64,000 nt of DNA, taken from contig JADJYT010000012.1 in the NCBI GenBank assembly GCA_016719635.1, positions 1 to 64,000 of the forward strand. Direction: 5' to 3'. This DNA comes from Sphingobacteriales bacterium. Lineage in GTDB: Bacteria; Bacteroidota; Bacteroidia; Chitinophagales; JADIYW01. Shown one piece after another: positions 17,272 to 27,371 of the stretch. The notes below the pieces were generated by a model that did no database searches, was not told the DNA's origin, and worked only from the letters and a program-made list of their open reading frames with translations. Position 1 is the stretch's first letter; the number at the start of each line of letters is the position of its first letter. Position numbers and translations under genes: made by a program.

Positions 17272-18750
17272 TTATTTTGTATCAAAATCATCTACATCGG
17301 ATTGCATCCATGCCGTTACTTTCTTCCACGTAGATTCTATTGAAATTTTTGGTCTTTTAGGTGTTAAATTTTTCTCTTCCTTTACTTCCTCTTCTTTTGT
17401 ATCATTAATATCCACTTCTGTATCGCCATTTACAGGCGTTGTAATCGTTTCAGGTTTTACAACTATGTCTGTAGGTTCCATTACAATCGGTTTCTCTATC
17501 TCCACTATTTGTTGTTCATCCCTTAGTTTGAAACCGCGAATGAGCAACCCGATACCGGTAGCATAAATGGGACTATCAACATCCGTCATTTTAGTAGATG
17601 CCAGATGTTCTCTTGGCAATCCCAATCTGGCGCACTGTCCGGTTTCAGCTTCCGTGAGCTGAGCCAGGTGTTTTAACTGAGAACCACCGCCTGTCAGGAC
17701 GATACCGCCAATCAGTTTTCTTTCAAAGTTGGATAATTTTATCTGGTAGGCTACATGGGCCAATATCTCTTTCACCCTGGCTGATATAACTTTAGATACG
17801 GCCAGCAGATTCACCTCCCGGGTGCCGATGGAGCGGGAACCTTCACCCTGAATGGAAACATGCTGATTTTTCAATCCGTCAAACGGAATGGCACTGCCAT
17901 AATTCTTTTTCAGCACTTCCGCCTGGTCTTTCAGGATTTTAAAATCTTTCAGATCTTCAGTGATAATATTTCCTCCGAATGGTATAACGGCTGTGTGACG
18001 GATTACAAAATTCTCAAAGATGGCAATATCCGTTGTACCACCACCGATATCCACCAGGCAAACACCACCTTCCAACTCTTCTTTCGTTAAGACGGCATCA
18101 GCGGAAGCCAGCGGTTCCAATTCAATGCTGGCCACTTCCAGTCCCGCAATATGGATACAACGTTCAATATTCTGAATGGCCGTTTCCGCTCCGGTGATGA
18201 TATGGAAATTTCCTTCCAAACGGATACCCATCATGCCGATAGGTTCGCTGTAGATTCCCGGCTCATTATCCACAATATATTCCTGCGGCAGTACATGCAG
18301 GATTCTGTCTCCCGGCGGCAGCGCAAGCTTGTACATTTCATTTTTCAGCTTTTGGATATCCTCATTGCTGATCCACGTGTCATTGTTATTGCGCGTCAGG
18401 ATGCCGCGATGCTGCAGACTTTTGATATGCTGGCCTGCTATACCGACATGCACCTTCTTGAATCGGACGCCGGATTGCTGCTCTGCATACAGAACCGCCT
18501 TCTTAATCGACTCTACCGTTTTGGCAATATTGATGACCACCCCGCGCTGCACACCGAACGAAGGACAGTTGCCAATACCCAGGATTTCAATTTTCCCGAA
18601 TTGATTTCTTCTGCCGACGAGCGCTGCCACTTTGGATGTGCCGATGTCAATGGCACACACGATATTGTCTGATGGCTGTACTGATTTCTTTTCCATACCG
18701 GAGTCCGTTACATTATTAACTTGCATATTTATTATTTTTATTTCAGACAA
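17272..18750 (-). CDS. ftsA: Cell division protein FtsA
   Basis: Actin-like ATPase that tethers FtsZ to the membrane and recruits late division proteins. It has 492 residues. Phosphate-1 motif AIDIGTSKVAALVG near 33-46, phosphate-2 VCLVDIGGGTTDIAIF and the adenosine motif GGIVLTGGGSQLKHL are visible, with the FtsA-specific 1C domain between. After the core there is an acidic linker and a C-terminal segment STWKKVTAWMQSDVDDF that could be the membrane-binding amphipathic helix. Its start overlaps the ftsQ stop by 13 nt. Confidence 0.96.
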   Translation of the reverse strand: MSEIKIINMQVNNVTDSGMEKKSVQPSDNIVCAIDIGTSKVAALVGRRNQFGKIEILGIGNCPSFGVQRGVVINIAKTVESIKKAVLYAEQQSGVRFKKVHVGIAGQHIKSLQHRGILTRNNNDTWISNEDIQKLKNEMYKLALPPGDRILHVLPQEYIVDNEPGIYSEPIGMMGIRLEGNFHIITGAETAIQNIERCIHIAGLEVASIELEPLASADAVLTKEELEGGVCLVDIGGGTTDIAIFENFVIRHTAVIPFGGNIITEDLKDFKILKDQAEVLKKNYGSAIPFDGLKNQHVSIQGEGSRSIGTREVNLLAVSKVISARVKEILAHVAYQIKLSNFERKLIGGIVLTGGGSQLKHLAQLTEAETGQCARLGLPREHLASTKMTDVDSPIYATGIGLLIRGFKLRDEQQIVEIEKPIVMEPTDIVVKPETITTPVNGDTEVDINDTKEEEVKEEKNLTPKRPKISIESTWKKVTAWMQSDVDDFDTK

Positions 18751-19502
18751 ACGGCCTGATCTTTATACATTATGTTGATAACCTTATAGTAGTCCCAGCC
18801 TACTTTTCTCAAAACTTCGAAATAAAAAACCTCCAGGCGTCTGAATTTTGATTCTGCATCCTTATCATCGCCAAACAATACGACCGCACTGCCTATGCGC
18901 GGAATGAGCTCCGTTTGTTTTTTTTCATTGATATTGTATTGACCAATCAATTCTTTCCAGAGATCATTTTTACCGGCCTCTTGTTGGATTTTAATTACTC
19001 TCTTCAGCTCAGTACTGCCCGCTTTTCTGGGGACAGTATATTTTTCCGTGATGAAGCCGGTTACTACCGGAACCTTTGCAGCAAAATGATTAACCGTTGG
19101 AAACTTAACCCCGTCCTCATCGATGTAATAAGACTCCCCCTGAAGATTGTATACCCTCAATACAGGTTTGCGTTGTTCAATCTTTATATTCAGATTCCCT
19201 GCATTGTCCGTATATGCATTGGAATGAAGTACCTGTGGAATGACTCTCAGCGACTGCTCGATTCTTTCCAGGTCTCTGCCGGAGAGGATGCGGTTTTTCA
19301 CAACAAACTTATCATCGATAATAGCTGACACCTGATCTTTCGTTACAAAAAAATTACCCGACCATTCATCAATACTGATATGGATATTCTTTATTTCGCT
19401 CAGCTCCCTGTTTCGTTTTGCCAATACCGCCAACACAACAAAGCCAGTCAGTCCGATTAACATCGAAACGCGGATAATGATATTCCTGGCTGTCTTATTC
19501 AT
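18738..19502 (-). CDS. ftsQ: Cell division protein FtsQ
   Basis: Bitopic divisome protein of 254 residues. A short cytoplasmic N-terminus and one transmembrane helix (IIRVSMLIGLTGFVVLAVLA) precede the periplasmic POTRA region (HISIDEWSGNFFVTKDQVSA) and the beta-domain (RKPVLRVYNLQGESYYIDED). Sequence identity across phyla is low, so the call rests on topology, the POTRA-like pattern and position between murC and ftsA. FtsQ links FtsA/FtsZ to the FtsB/FtsL complex; an FtsB-like gene is at 60799 and ftsL at 29508. Confidence 0.88.
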   Translation of the reverse strand: MNKTARNIIIRVSMLIGLTGFVVLAVLAKRNRELSEIKNIHISIDEWSGNFFVTKDQVSAIIDDKFVVKNRILSGRDLERIEQSLRVIPQVLHSNAYTDNAGNLNIKIEQRKPVLRVYNLQGESYYIDEDGVKFPTVNHFAAKVPVVTGFITEKYTVPRKAGSTELKRVIKIQQEAGKNDLWKELIGQYNINEKKQTELIPRIGSAVVLFGDDKDAESKFRRLEVFYFEVLRKVGWDYYKVINIMYKDQAVCLK

Positions 19503-19537
19503 TCCTTCCCGAGAAATTTTTCCCGTCTTACTTTAGT

Positions 19538-20893
19538 TTAAATGCTTAACAAGTTTTTTATTTCTGCTACTTTTGTATCAATATCTCCCGCACCTGCCGT
19601 CAGCACTACCTGCAAATCATTTCTCGTCTTGAGTATTTCTATCAAACCTTCTTTTGTCGCTAGCAGTTTATGAGGAATCGTTACCTTATCATAAATCAGT
19701 TTGCTGGTTACTCCTACTATTGGTTTTTCCCGGGCCGGATAAATATCCAGCAGAATCAGGTCGTCGGCATGCGATAACGACGCTGCAAATTCATCACACA
19801 AATCATTGGTTCGACTGAACAGGTGTGGCTGAAAAATAACCGTCAGCCTCTTATCCGGATATAATTCCTTTGCAGCGGCTATCGTGGCATCCAGCTCCCG
19901 CGGATGATGCGCGTAGTCATCAATATAAACATACTTCTCATTTCGCACCTGTGTTTCAAATCGTCTCCTGACACCCTTAAACGTTGCTATACCCTCTTTA
20001 ATCTTCTCGTGTGAAATACGGAGCTGCAGCGCGATGGCGACAGCACCGACGACATTCTCGATATTATGCTTTCCGCCATAGTAGGACTTAATATTTTCAA
20101 TAACCCCATCGGGATGCACCACGTCGAATATATAGGCCCCCGCTTCAATTTGTAAATTCTTTGTATAAAAATCGGCATTATTGTCAGAAAGGCTATAGCG
20201 GTAATTCTTCACCTCTTTATTCAAAATCTTTTCCGGAACGGACATGTTCGTTATTAGAACACCCTCTTTTCTGACTTTACCGCAAAACTGACGGAAGGAA
20301 TCTTCTATTGCTTCCAGATTTCCGTAAATATCAAGGTGGTCCGTATCTACCGACGTAATGAGTGCTATGTTGGGCTCGAGATGGAGAAAAGAACGGTCAA
20401 ATTCATCGGCTTCCGCAATGGCATATTGGTTTCCGTCAATAAAGTTGGATTTGAAATTTATACATATCCCGCCTAAAAATGCGGCTGCACTTTTATCTGC
20501 CGTCTTTAGCAGATGTGCCGTAATGGAAGAAGTGGATGTTTTGCCGTGTGAACCCGCAATAGATATGTTAAACACGGAGTTGGCAGCCATACCAAGCACT
20601 TCCGCTCTTTTCACCACTTTGAACGGATGTTCTAAATACCAGTTGTATTGAACATGGTCTTTGGGGATGGCCGGTGTGTAAATCACGATATCCGCATGGG
20701 CATCCAACGTTTCAATACTATCTTCAAAGGTGATGACAATTCCTTCCCTTTCCAGTTCATCCGTCAATGCTGTTCTTGTCTTATCATACCCGCCTACCAC
20801 TTTCCCGTGCAGATTGAAATAGCGTGCCAGTGCACTCATACCGATACCGCCGATGCCTAAAAAGTAAATACGATGTATATTGGTTAAATCCAT
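19538..20893 (-). CDS. murC: UDP-N-acetylmuramate--L-alanine ligase
   Basis: Adds L-alanine to UDP-MurNAc, the first peptide-stem step. It has 451 residues. The N-terminal Rossmann domain starts FLGIGGIGMSALARYF; the ATP loop AGSHGKTST is at 113-121; DEFDRSFLHLEP and DYAHHPRELDATI mark the central and C-terminal Mur-ligase domains. The HHP motif is characteristic of MurC. It is tightly packed with murG (2-nt gap upstream) and ftsQ (35 nt downstream). Confidence 0.97.
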   Translation of the reverse strand: MDLTNIHRIYFLGIGGIGMSALARYFNLHGKVVGGYDKTRTALTDELEREGIVITFEDSIETLDAHADIVIYTPAIPKDHVQYNWYLEHPFKVVKRAEVLGMAANSVFNISIAGSHGKTSTSSITAHLLKTADKSAAAFLGGICINFKSNFIDGNQYAIAEADEFDRSFLHLEPNIALITSVDTDHLDIYGNLEAIEDSFRQFCGKVRKEGVLITNMSVPEKILNKEVKNYRYSLSDNNADFYTKNLQIEAGAYIFDVVHPDGVIENIKSYYGGKHNIENVVGAVAIALQLRISHEKIKEGIATFKGVRRRFETQVRNEKYVYIDDYAHHPRELDATIAAAKELYPDKRLTVIFQPHLFSRTNDLCDEFAASLSHADDLILLDIYPAREKPIVGVTSKLIYDKVTIPHKLLATKEGLIEILKTRNDLQVVLTAGAGDIDTKVAEIKNLLSI

Positions 20894-20895
20894 TG

Positions 20896-22005
20896 TCAGA
20901 GCGATAAATTATTGATGATATATCCGGCAATCTCATGTGCTGCGTTCGTTTTTGCCAGCGATCTAATATTCGCTGACAATTTCCACATCTTCTGTTCATC
21001 CTGCATCAATGCAGAGACTACCTCTCCCGTTTTTTCTACAGCCTCTGCATCCCTGATCAATACTGCCGCACCTTTACTGACTAATGCCATCGCATTTTTT
21101 GTCTGATGATCTTCAGAAACGTTTGGAGAAGGAATCAGGACGGTTGGCTTTCCTACAATACATAATTCTGAAATCGACAATGCGCCTGCTCTTGAAATAA
21201 TAATATCCGCCGCACTGTATGCCAGATTCATCTCCCTAATAAACTGATGAATTTTCACACACGTCAGGTCTTTAGATCCTGTTCGTTCCTTTATTCCATC
21301 GTAATATGCCTTACCGGTCTGCCACAGCAGCTGATAGCCCTGCTGAATAAACAAGTCCATGTTTTTTTCTATGGATGTATTGATGGTGCGGGCTCCAAGG
21401 CTGCCGCCAATAATCAAAATCGTTTTTTTAATTTCTTTTAACTGAAAAAAGGCCAACGCATCTTTCTTGTCAGGCAATTCAACAGTTATATCTTTTCTCA
21501 CCGGGTTTCCGGTCAGCAGGGTCTTTTCTGATTTAAAGAACGCGTTTAAATTATCGTATGCCACAAAAATCTTAGCAGCAAACCCCGATAATATCTTATT
21601 GGTAATGCCGGGATATGAATTTTGTTCCTGGATAAAAATCCTCGTACCAGTTAACGCACCAATAAACAGAACCGGTCCGCTGGCATATCCGCCTACCCCA
21701 ATGCAGGCATCCGGTTTAAAATTTCTCAGTACCCTGAAGGCTTGAAATAAGCTCTTCAGCAGTTTGAATGGAAAAAAAAGGTTTTTAAATGTCAGGCTTC
21801 GCTGCAAGCCAACCACTTCCAATCCAACGATATCATATCCTGCCTGTGGCACCTTTTCCATTTCCATTCTTCCTTTGGCACCCACAAATAGAATCTGGCA
21901 ATCCGGCTGGCTTTGCTTTAGTGCATCCGCAATTGCAACTGCGGGAAAGATGTGTCCTCCGGTGCCTCCGCCTGCTATGATATATTTATATGTCTTAGTT
22001 ACCAC
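20896..22005 (-). CDS. murG: UDP-GlcNAc--lipid I N-acetylglucosaminyltransferase
   Basis: Peripheral membrane GT28 enzyme making lipid II from lipid I, 369 residues. It has the N-terminal GGGTGGHIFPAVAIAD loop and a second glycine loop ILIIGGSLGARTIN. The donor-binding region ISRAGALSISELCIVGKPTVL contains the conserved glutamate for UDP-GlcNAc. The start codon is GTG at 22005. It lies 2 nt before murC and 29 nt after ftsW, within the dcw operon. Confidence 0.97.
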   Translation of the reverse strand: MVTKTYKYIIAGGGTGGHIFPAVAIADALKQSQPDCQILFVGAKGRMEMEKVPQAGYDIVGLEVVGLQRSLTFKNLFFPFKLLKSLFQAFRVLRNFKPDACIGVGGYASGPVLFIGALTGTRIFIQEQNSYPGITNKILSGFAAKIFVAYDNLNAFFKSEKTLLTGNPVRKDITVELPDKKDALAFFQLKEIKKTILIIGGSLGARTINTSIEKNMDLFIQQGYQLLWQTGKAYYDGIKERTGSKDLTCVKIHQFIREMNLAYSAADIIISRAGALSISELCIVGKPTVLIPSPNVSEDHQTKNAMALVSKGAAVLIRDAEAVEKTGEVVSALMQDEQKMWKLSANIRSLAKTNAAHEIAGYIINNLSL

Positions 22006-22034
22006 TGTTTGATTCTTCCTGTTTTTTTTAAAAT

Positions 22035-23228
22035 CTATACATCCATTTCCTCCAGTTTCTGTCTTTTTACCGCAGTCTGAGGTTTCTGTTCAGCACGTTC
22101 ATTTACATGCCGGCTCACGCTTAATATAATTCCCAATGCAAAAGAGTTAAACCATATACTGGAACCACCCCAACTGATAAAAGGAAGCGTAATTCCGGTA
22201 TTTGGCAATAAATGCACATTAACACCCATGTGAATGATGGCCTGTAATACCATACTAATACCTAAGCCTACCGCCATCAATGCCCCGAATGCTCTGGGGC
22301 TGTTCTTCACCAGATTAATCAGCCGCCACATAAAAAAGAGGTAAAGGAATAAGACGAATGCACCTCCAAGCAATCCGTATTCTTCGATTAGTGTAGAATA
22401 AATGAAATCAGAGAATGCATCCGGCAGAAAATTGCACTGTGTGCTTTTTCCCGGTGCGATTCGAACCAAACCTCCTTTAGCAATTGCAATATTGGCCTGT
22501 TTCTGCTGATAATATTCGTCTGAATTGTAATCCGGGTTTTTCCAGTTTTCAATCCGCTTCAGCCATACATCTGCCCGTCCATGGTCGGGAAATGCGTACC
22601 AAGAAACGGCAAATATAAGGCCTGCCGCCAATGCTCCGGCTGCAACGATAGCAAGCATAAACTTAGTGCTTACCCTTCCCACAAACAGTACAACAATACA
22701 AGTCGCAAACAGGATAGCTGCAGAAGAGAAATTATCCAACATAATCAATCCACAAATAAGCACTATAGGTAACATAATATGTAACACCACCTCTCTGATA
22801 TCTTTAATTACACCTTGCTTCTTGGAAAGCATACGGGAAGTATACATAATCAAAGCCAATCTGGCAAAATCAGACGACTGGAAGGTCAATCCAACTAAAG
22901 GAATGCGCACCCACCTGCTGGCATCATTAATTCGAACCCCAAAGAATGTGGTATACAGCAGCAGCGGGATGGACAAGACCAGCATCATCTGAGCCATTCG
23001 TGAAAAATACCGATGGTCGATACGGTGTATAAAATAGGTAATACACAATCCTGCCGCTAAAATAAAACCATGTCTCAGCAAATAATATTCCGTATCACCG
23101 CCGGTGTCCCTATATGCGAGCGAACGGGTTGAACTATAAACCAACAGCAGAGAGATAGCGCTCAGTATGGCAACGATGTACCACACATATTTATCTCCTT
23201 TGATATTATTAATAATCCTGCCTATCAC
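22035..23228 (-). CDS. ftsW: SEDS-family peptidoglycan polymerase FtsW
   Basis: Septal peptidoglycan glycosyltransferase working with FtsI. It has 397 residues with about ten membrane helices. SEDS signatures are visible: FVRI-like segment HRIDHRYFSRMAQ, GVRINDASRWVRIPLVGLTFQSSDFARL, the long extracellular loop with SDFIYSTLIEEYGLLG, and GVNVHLLPNTGITLPFISWGGSS near the end. Start is GTG at 23228. The name FtsW rather than RodA rests on dcw position and its neighbour ftsI. Confidence 0.94.
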   Translation of the reverse strand: MIGRIINNIKGDKYVWYIVAILSAISLLLVYSSTRSLAYRDTGGDTEYYLLRHGFILAAGLCITYFIHRIDHRYFSRMAQMMLVLSIPLLLYTTFFGVRINDASRWVRIPLVGLTFQSSDFARLALIMYTSRMLSKKQGVIKDIREVVLHIMLPIVLICGLIMLDNFSSAAILFATCIVVLFVGRVSTKFMLAIVAAGALAAGLIFAVSWYAFPDHGRADVWLKRIENWKNPDYNSDEYYQQKQANIAIAKGGLVRIAPGKSTQCNFLPDAFSDFIYSTLIEEYGLLGGAFVLFLYLFFMWRLINLVKNSPRAFGALMAVGLGISMVLQAIIHMGVNVHLLPNTGITLPFISWGGSSIWFNSFALGIILSVSRHVNERAEQKPQTAVKRQKLEEMDV

Positions 23229-23240
23229 TGGTGTCTTTAA

Positions 23241-24581
23241 TTAAAGGTTCAAAACATTACGTTTGAATTGCTTTCCCCTGTCTTCATAATTCTCGAACAA
23301 ATCAAAACTTGCACAGCAGGGGGACAGCAAAACCACATCGCCCTTATCTGCCATATTGTAAGCCATCTGGACGGCCTGTTCCATACTTTGAGTATCGACA
23401 ATATATCCGACTTCAGAAGCAAATGCTTCATGGAGTTTCTCATTGTCTTTCCCCAGACAGATGATTGCTTTTACTTTTTTGTTGACCAGTTCTTTTATCA
23501 ACGTGTAGTCATTACCCTTATCAACACCGCCGGCAATCAGAACAGTTGGCTTGGTCATGGATTCCAGCGCATACCATGTCGAATTGACATTGGTTGCTTT
23601 AGAGTCATTAATAAAGTCAACGTTCCGGATGGTAGCAACAAATTCAAGACGATGTTCCAGGTTTTTAAAATCTTCCAGGCTTTCACGGATTTTGTCATTA
23701 CGTACGCCGACTAATTTAGCGGAAATGGCAGCAGCCATAGAGTTGTAGGAATTGTGGATTCCGTGGATAGAGAGTTCACTGATTGGCATGGTAAAGTTGG
23801 TTTTATTGAGTTCGATAATTAATTGTTTATTTTCTACATAAGCTCCGTTGCCTAGTTGGTGGTAATAAGAGAAGGGTACTCTCTGAACCTGCTGATTGGC
23901 AGTATTCAGATATTGCATGGTTACTGCATCATCTTCACAATAGATGAAATAATCATTTTCATTCTGGTTGCGGGTGATACTGAATTTTGAAGCAATGTAA
24001 TTTTCAAATTTGTAGTCGTACCGGTCTAAGTGGTCTTCCGTGATGTTGCACAATACGGAGATGAACGGCTTAAATGTCATGCAATTGTCCAACTGAAAAC
24101 TGCTGACTTCTAATACGAAATAATCCTTATCACCGTTTGCCACCTGTCTGGCGAAAGACGTTCCGATGTTCCCTCCCAGACCCACATTCAATCCCGCCTT
24201 CTCCAGCAAATGATACGTCAATGAAGTGGTCGTTGTCTTGCCGTTTGTTCCGGTAATGGCAATCACTTTGGATCTTGTAAATCGGTATCCGAATTCTATT
24301 TCAGATATGATCGGGATATTCTTTTCCTTGATCTTTTTGACAACAGGTGCTTTATCCGGAATGCCGGGGCTTTTGATGATGGTTGTTGCCGTTAATATTA
24401 TTTCTTCCGTATGTCTTCCCTCCTCAAATGGAATTTGCAGAGCAGTCAGTTCGTCCTTATAGGATTGTTTGATGGTTCCAAAATCAGACACAAAGACCTC
24501 CATACCCTGCTTTTGTGCAAGGATAGCGGCACCTACCCCGCTTTCTCCACTTCCCAATATGACTATCTTATCTGATGGCAT
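23241..24581 (-). CDS. murD: UDP-N-acetylmuramoylalanine--D-glutamate ligase
   Basis: Adds D-glutamate to UDP-MurNAc-L-Ala, 446 residues. Seen: N-terminal nucleotide domain VILGSGESGVGAA, ATP loop ITGTNGKTTTTS at 109-120, NITEDHLDRY in the central domain, and NDSKATNVNSTWYAL with the family NDSKATN motif, plus LLSPCCASFDLFENYEDRG, which is diagnostic of MurD. Gap of 12 nt to ftsW and 15 nt to mraY. Confidence 0.97.
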   Translation of the reverse strand: MPSDKIVILGSGESGVGAAILAQKQGMEVFVSDFGTIKQSYKDELTALQIPFEEGRHTEEIILTATTIIKSPGIPDKAPVVKKIKEKNIPIISEIEFGYRFTRSKVIAITGTNGKTTTTSLTYHLLEKAGLNVGLGGNIGTSFARQVANGDKDYFVLEVSSFQLDNCMTFKPFISVLCNITEDHLDRYDYKFENYIASKFSITRNQNENDYFIYCEDDAVTMQYLNTANQQVQRVPFSYYHQLGNGAYVENKQLIIELNKTNFTMPISELSIHGIHNSYNSMAAAISAKLVGVRNDKIRESLEDFKNLEHRLEFVATIRNVDFINDSKATNVNSTWYALESMTKPTVLIAGGVDKGNDYTLIKELVNKKVKAIICLGKDNEKLHEAFASEVGYIVDTQSMEQAVQMAYNMADKGDVVLLSPCCASFDLFENYEDRGKQFKRNVLNL

Positions 24582-24596
24582 TTTTCGATTATCGGG

Positions 24597-25898
24597 TTAT
24601 CTGATTTTCAGGGTTACAAATGAAATGACGGCCAGCAGGATACTTATAATCCAGAACCGCAGTACAATCTTCGCCTCATGGTAACCTTCTTTCTGAAAAT
24701 GATGGTGCAGCGGAGCCATTTTAAAAATGCGCCTGCCTTCACCATATTTTCTTTTGGTATATTTAAAGTATCCTACCTGCAGCATTACGGAAACATTTTC
24801 AATAAAGAAGATGCCGCAAAGGATGGGTATCAGCAATTCTTTTCTAACAATTAAGGACACGGTTGCAATGACACCGCCGAGCATAAGGCTACCCGTATCT
24901 CCCATGAAGACCGTGGCCGGGAATGAATTATACCAGAGAAATCCGATGGTTGCCCCAATCAATGCGGCACAAACAATTACGACTTCCTCCGAGTTGGGTA
25001 TATAAAGTATATTCAGGTAATCCGCAATTTTTACGTTACCGGACACATAGGCAAATATGGCTAAAGTGGTCAATACAATTACAGACACCCCTGCCGCCAG
25101 GCCATCAATGCCGTCGGTAAGGTTTGCAGCATTCGATACAGCGGTAATGACAAAAATCACAAACGGAATAAAGAATATCCATCCCCATTTCTGATAATCT
25201 TGTGTAAATGGTTTCAGGAAATAGGAATAATCCAGTAAGTTATCCTTGAAAAAAGGAATATTGGTTTTGAGTGCTTTCGTTTCATGCGAGAGATACTCAT
25301 TTCCGACCCTGATCCCTTTATTTTCATACATCACATGTCCGGAAGAAACCACCTGTTCGGGTTTATCCCAGTCAACCTCTCCTTTGCTGTCAATCTTATA
25401 GATGAACACATTATCAAAATCTCTCACTTTCACGGAAGGATGGAAATACAACACACAACCGACCACCAGTCCCAGCACCACCTGTGCTAGGATTTTAAAC
25501 ATACCTCTTAATCCTTCCTTATCCTTTTTAAATACTTTTATGTAATCATCTAAAAACCCGATACCACCCATCCAGACAGTAGAAACCAGCAGCAATATGA
25601 CATACACATTATCCAAACGGGCAAACAACAGCGTTGGAATCACAATTGCGGCAATAATAATCACACCGCCCATGGTAGGTGTCCCTTTCTTTTGAATCTG
25701 TCCTTCCAGCCCCAAATCACGGACGGATTCACCAATCTGCATTTTGCGAAGCCATTTTATAATGCTCCGTCCAATGAGCATCGAAATAACCAGTGACAGG
25801 ATGATTGCCAGAGACGCACGGAAAGAGATGTACTGGAACAGTCTTGAGCCTGTCAATCCAAATGTTTCCTGCAGATATTTAAATAAGTAATAAAGCAT
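24597..25898 (-). CDS. mraY: Phospho-N-acetylmuramoyl-pentapeptide transferase
   Basis: Integral membrane enzyme making lipid I on undecaprenyl phosphate. It has the Mg-binding FLDDYIKVFKKD, AANLTDGIDGLAAG, FMGDTGSLMLGG and MAPLHHHFQKEGYHE. At 433 residues it is about 70 longer than typical MraY (around 360). The excess is one hydrophilic insertion at roughly residues 155-225 (KVRDFDNVFIYKID to NNLLDYSYF-like region) on an extramembrane loop. I recall similar insertions in other Bacteroidota MraY but cannot check here. It sits between murE (6-nt gap) and murD; murF is absent from the cluster. Confidence 0.96.
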   Translation of the reverse strand: MLYYLFKYLQETFGLTGSRLFQYISFRASLAIILSLVISMLIGRSIIKWLRKMQIGESVRDLGLEGQIQKKGTPTMGGVIIIAAIVIPTLLFARLDNVYVILLLVSTVWMGGIGFLDDYIKVFKKDKEGLRGMFKILAQVVLGLVVGCVLYFHPSVKVRDFDNVFIYKIDSKGEVDWDKPEQVVSSGHVMYENKGIRVGNEYLSHETKALKTNIPFFKDNLLDYSYFLKPFTQDYQKWGWIFFIPFVIFVITAVSNAANLTDGIDGLAAGVSVIVLTTLAIFAYVSGNVKIADYLNILYIPNSEEVVIVCAALIGATIGFLWYNSFPATVFMGDTGSLMLGGVIATVSLIVRKELLIPILCGIFFIENVSVMLQVGYFKYTKRKYGEGRRIFKMAPLHHHFQKEGYHEAKIVLRFWIISILLAVISFVTLKIR

Positions 25899-25904
25899 AC
25901 TATC

Positions 25905-27371
25905 TTATTTATTCAGTTCCTTAAAAGTTTCCAGCAATATTGCCTTATCATCAAAAGGGTATTTCACATTATCTATCTCCTGGTATTTTTCATGTCCTTT
26001 GCCTGCGAGCAGAATGATATCACGTTCTTTTGCCAGATTACAGGCAACACGTATTGCTTCCCGTCTGTCGGTAATGGACATCACTTTATTATAATTATGA
26101 GGAGGAACTCCCGCCTTCATTTCCTGTATGATATCATCCGCTTTTTCATTGCGTGGATTATCCGATGTCAGAATCACTTTGGAGCACAGCTCACTGGCAA
26201 TAAGCGCCATATCCGGTCGTTTTGCTTTATCACGGTTGCCGCCGCAGCCCACCACGGTAATCACCTGTTCGTTATGCGTCCTGATCTCATTGATGGTATC
26301 CAGCACATTCTTCAATGCATCCGGTGTATGTGCGTAATCGACGATTCCAATAATTTTTTGAACAGATGAAGTGAAGCAATCAAACCTTCCCTCTGCACCT
26401 TTTAATGCAGAAATAGCAATCAACGCTTCCTCCCTTTCCATTCCCAGCAATACACAGGTGGCATAAATTGCCAGCAAATTATAGGCATTGAACCGGCCGG
26501 TCATCTTTAGATGCACTTCCGTTTCTTCGTTTTGAACAACCAGTCCCGTAAAGGCATTCTCTAAAATCCTGAAACGGAAATCCGCCAGACTCTTGATGGC
26601 ATACGTATACTTTTTTGCCTTCGTATTCTGGAGCATTACCTCGCCGCGCTTATCGTCGATATTCGTAAGGGCAAAAGCGGATTCCGGAAGCAGGTCAAAG
26701 AATCTTTTCTTTGCATAAATATATTCCTGGAATGTTTTATGATAATCCAGATGATCATGTGTGATATTGGTAAAAATTCCACCGGCAAAATGTAATCCGT
26801 AAATCCTGTCCTGATTGGCAGCATGTGAGCTGACTTCCATGAACACATACTCTATGCCATCGTCTGCCATCTTACGCATCAAAGCATTGATAGCAATCGG
26901 ATCCGGTGTAGTGTGGGTGGAAGGGATTTCAGTCTGATTAATCTTATTGACGATGGTGGAGAGCAACCCAGTCTTATATTTTCGTTCTGTATAAATCTGA
27001 TGCAGTAAAGTAGCCACGGATGTCTTGCCGTTTGTTCCGGTTACACCCACCAACTTCACGGATTTAGAAGGATGTTTGTAAAAGTTACAAGCCATCATTG
27101 CGGATGCTCTTCTTACATCCTTCACTTCCACATAGGTGACCTCCGGATACAACTCTGCAGGAATCGTTTCACAGACAATGACACTTGCACCCTGTTCTAT
27201 CACTTTTGGAATAAAGGAATGGCCATCCGCTGCTGTTCCCTTTATTGCAAAAAAAACATCTCCTTTTCCCACCCTACGGGAATCCAGTTGCAATGTGTTT
27301 ACAACAACAGCATCCTCACCCACTATCTTTAGCGGCTGAACATTTTCCATTATGTCTTTTAATCTTTTCAC
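25905..27371 (-). CDS. murE: UDP-MurNAc-tripeptide ligase (meso-diaminopimelate-adding)
   Basis: Adds the third stem residue, 488 residues. ATP loop GVTGTNGKTSVA at 109-120; NITHDHLDYHKTF in the central domain; TSDNPRNEKADDI in the C-terminal domain. The DNPR motif is specific for meso-diaminopimelate rather than lysine, so this organism makes A1-gamma peptidoglycan. The start codon is GTG, sharing its G with the TAG stop of ftsI (1-nt overlap), and the resulting N-terminus MKRLKDI fits family starts. Confidence 0.97.
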   Translation of the reverse strand: MKRLKDIMENVQPLKIVGEDAVVVNTLQLDSRRVGKGDVFFAIKGTAADGHSFIPKVIEQGASVIVCETIPAELYPEVTYVEVKDVRRASAMMACNFYKHPSKSVKLVGVTGTNGKTSVATLLHQIYTERKYKTGLLSTIVNKINQTEIPSTHTTPDPIAINALMRKMADDGIEYVFMEVSSHAANQDRIYGLHFAGGIFTNITHDHLDYHKTFQEYIYAKKRFFDLLPESAFALTNIDDKRGEVMLQNTKAKKYTYAIKSLADFRFRILENAFTGLVVQNEETEVHLKMTGRFNAYNLLAIYATCVLLGMEREEALIAISALKGAEGRFDCFTSSVQKIIGIVDYAHTPDALKNVLDTINEIRTHNEQVITVVGCGGNRDKAKRPDMALIASELCSKVILTSDNPRNEKADDIIQEMKAGVPPHNYNKVMSITDRREAIRVACNLAKERDIILLAGKGHEKYQEIDNVKYPFDDKAILLETFKELNK

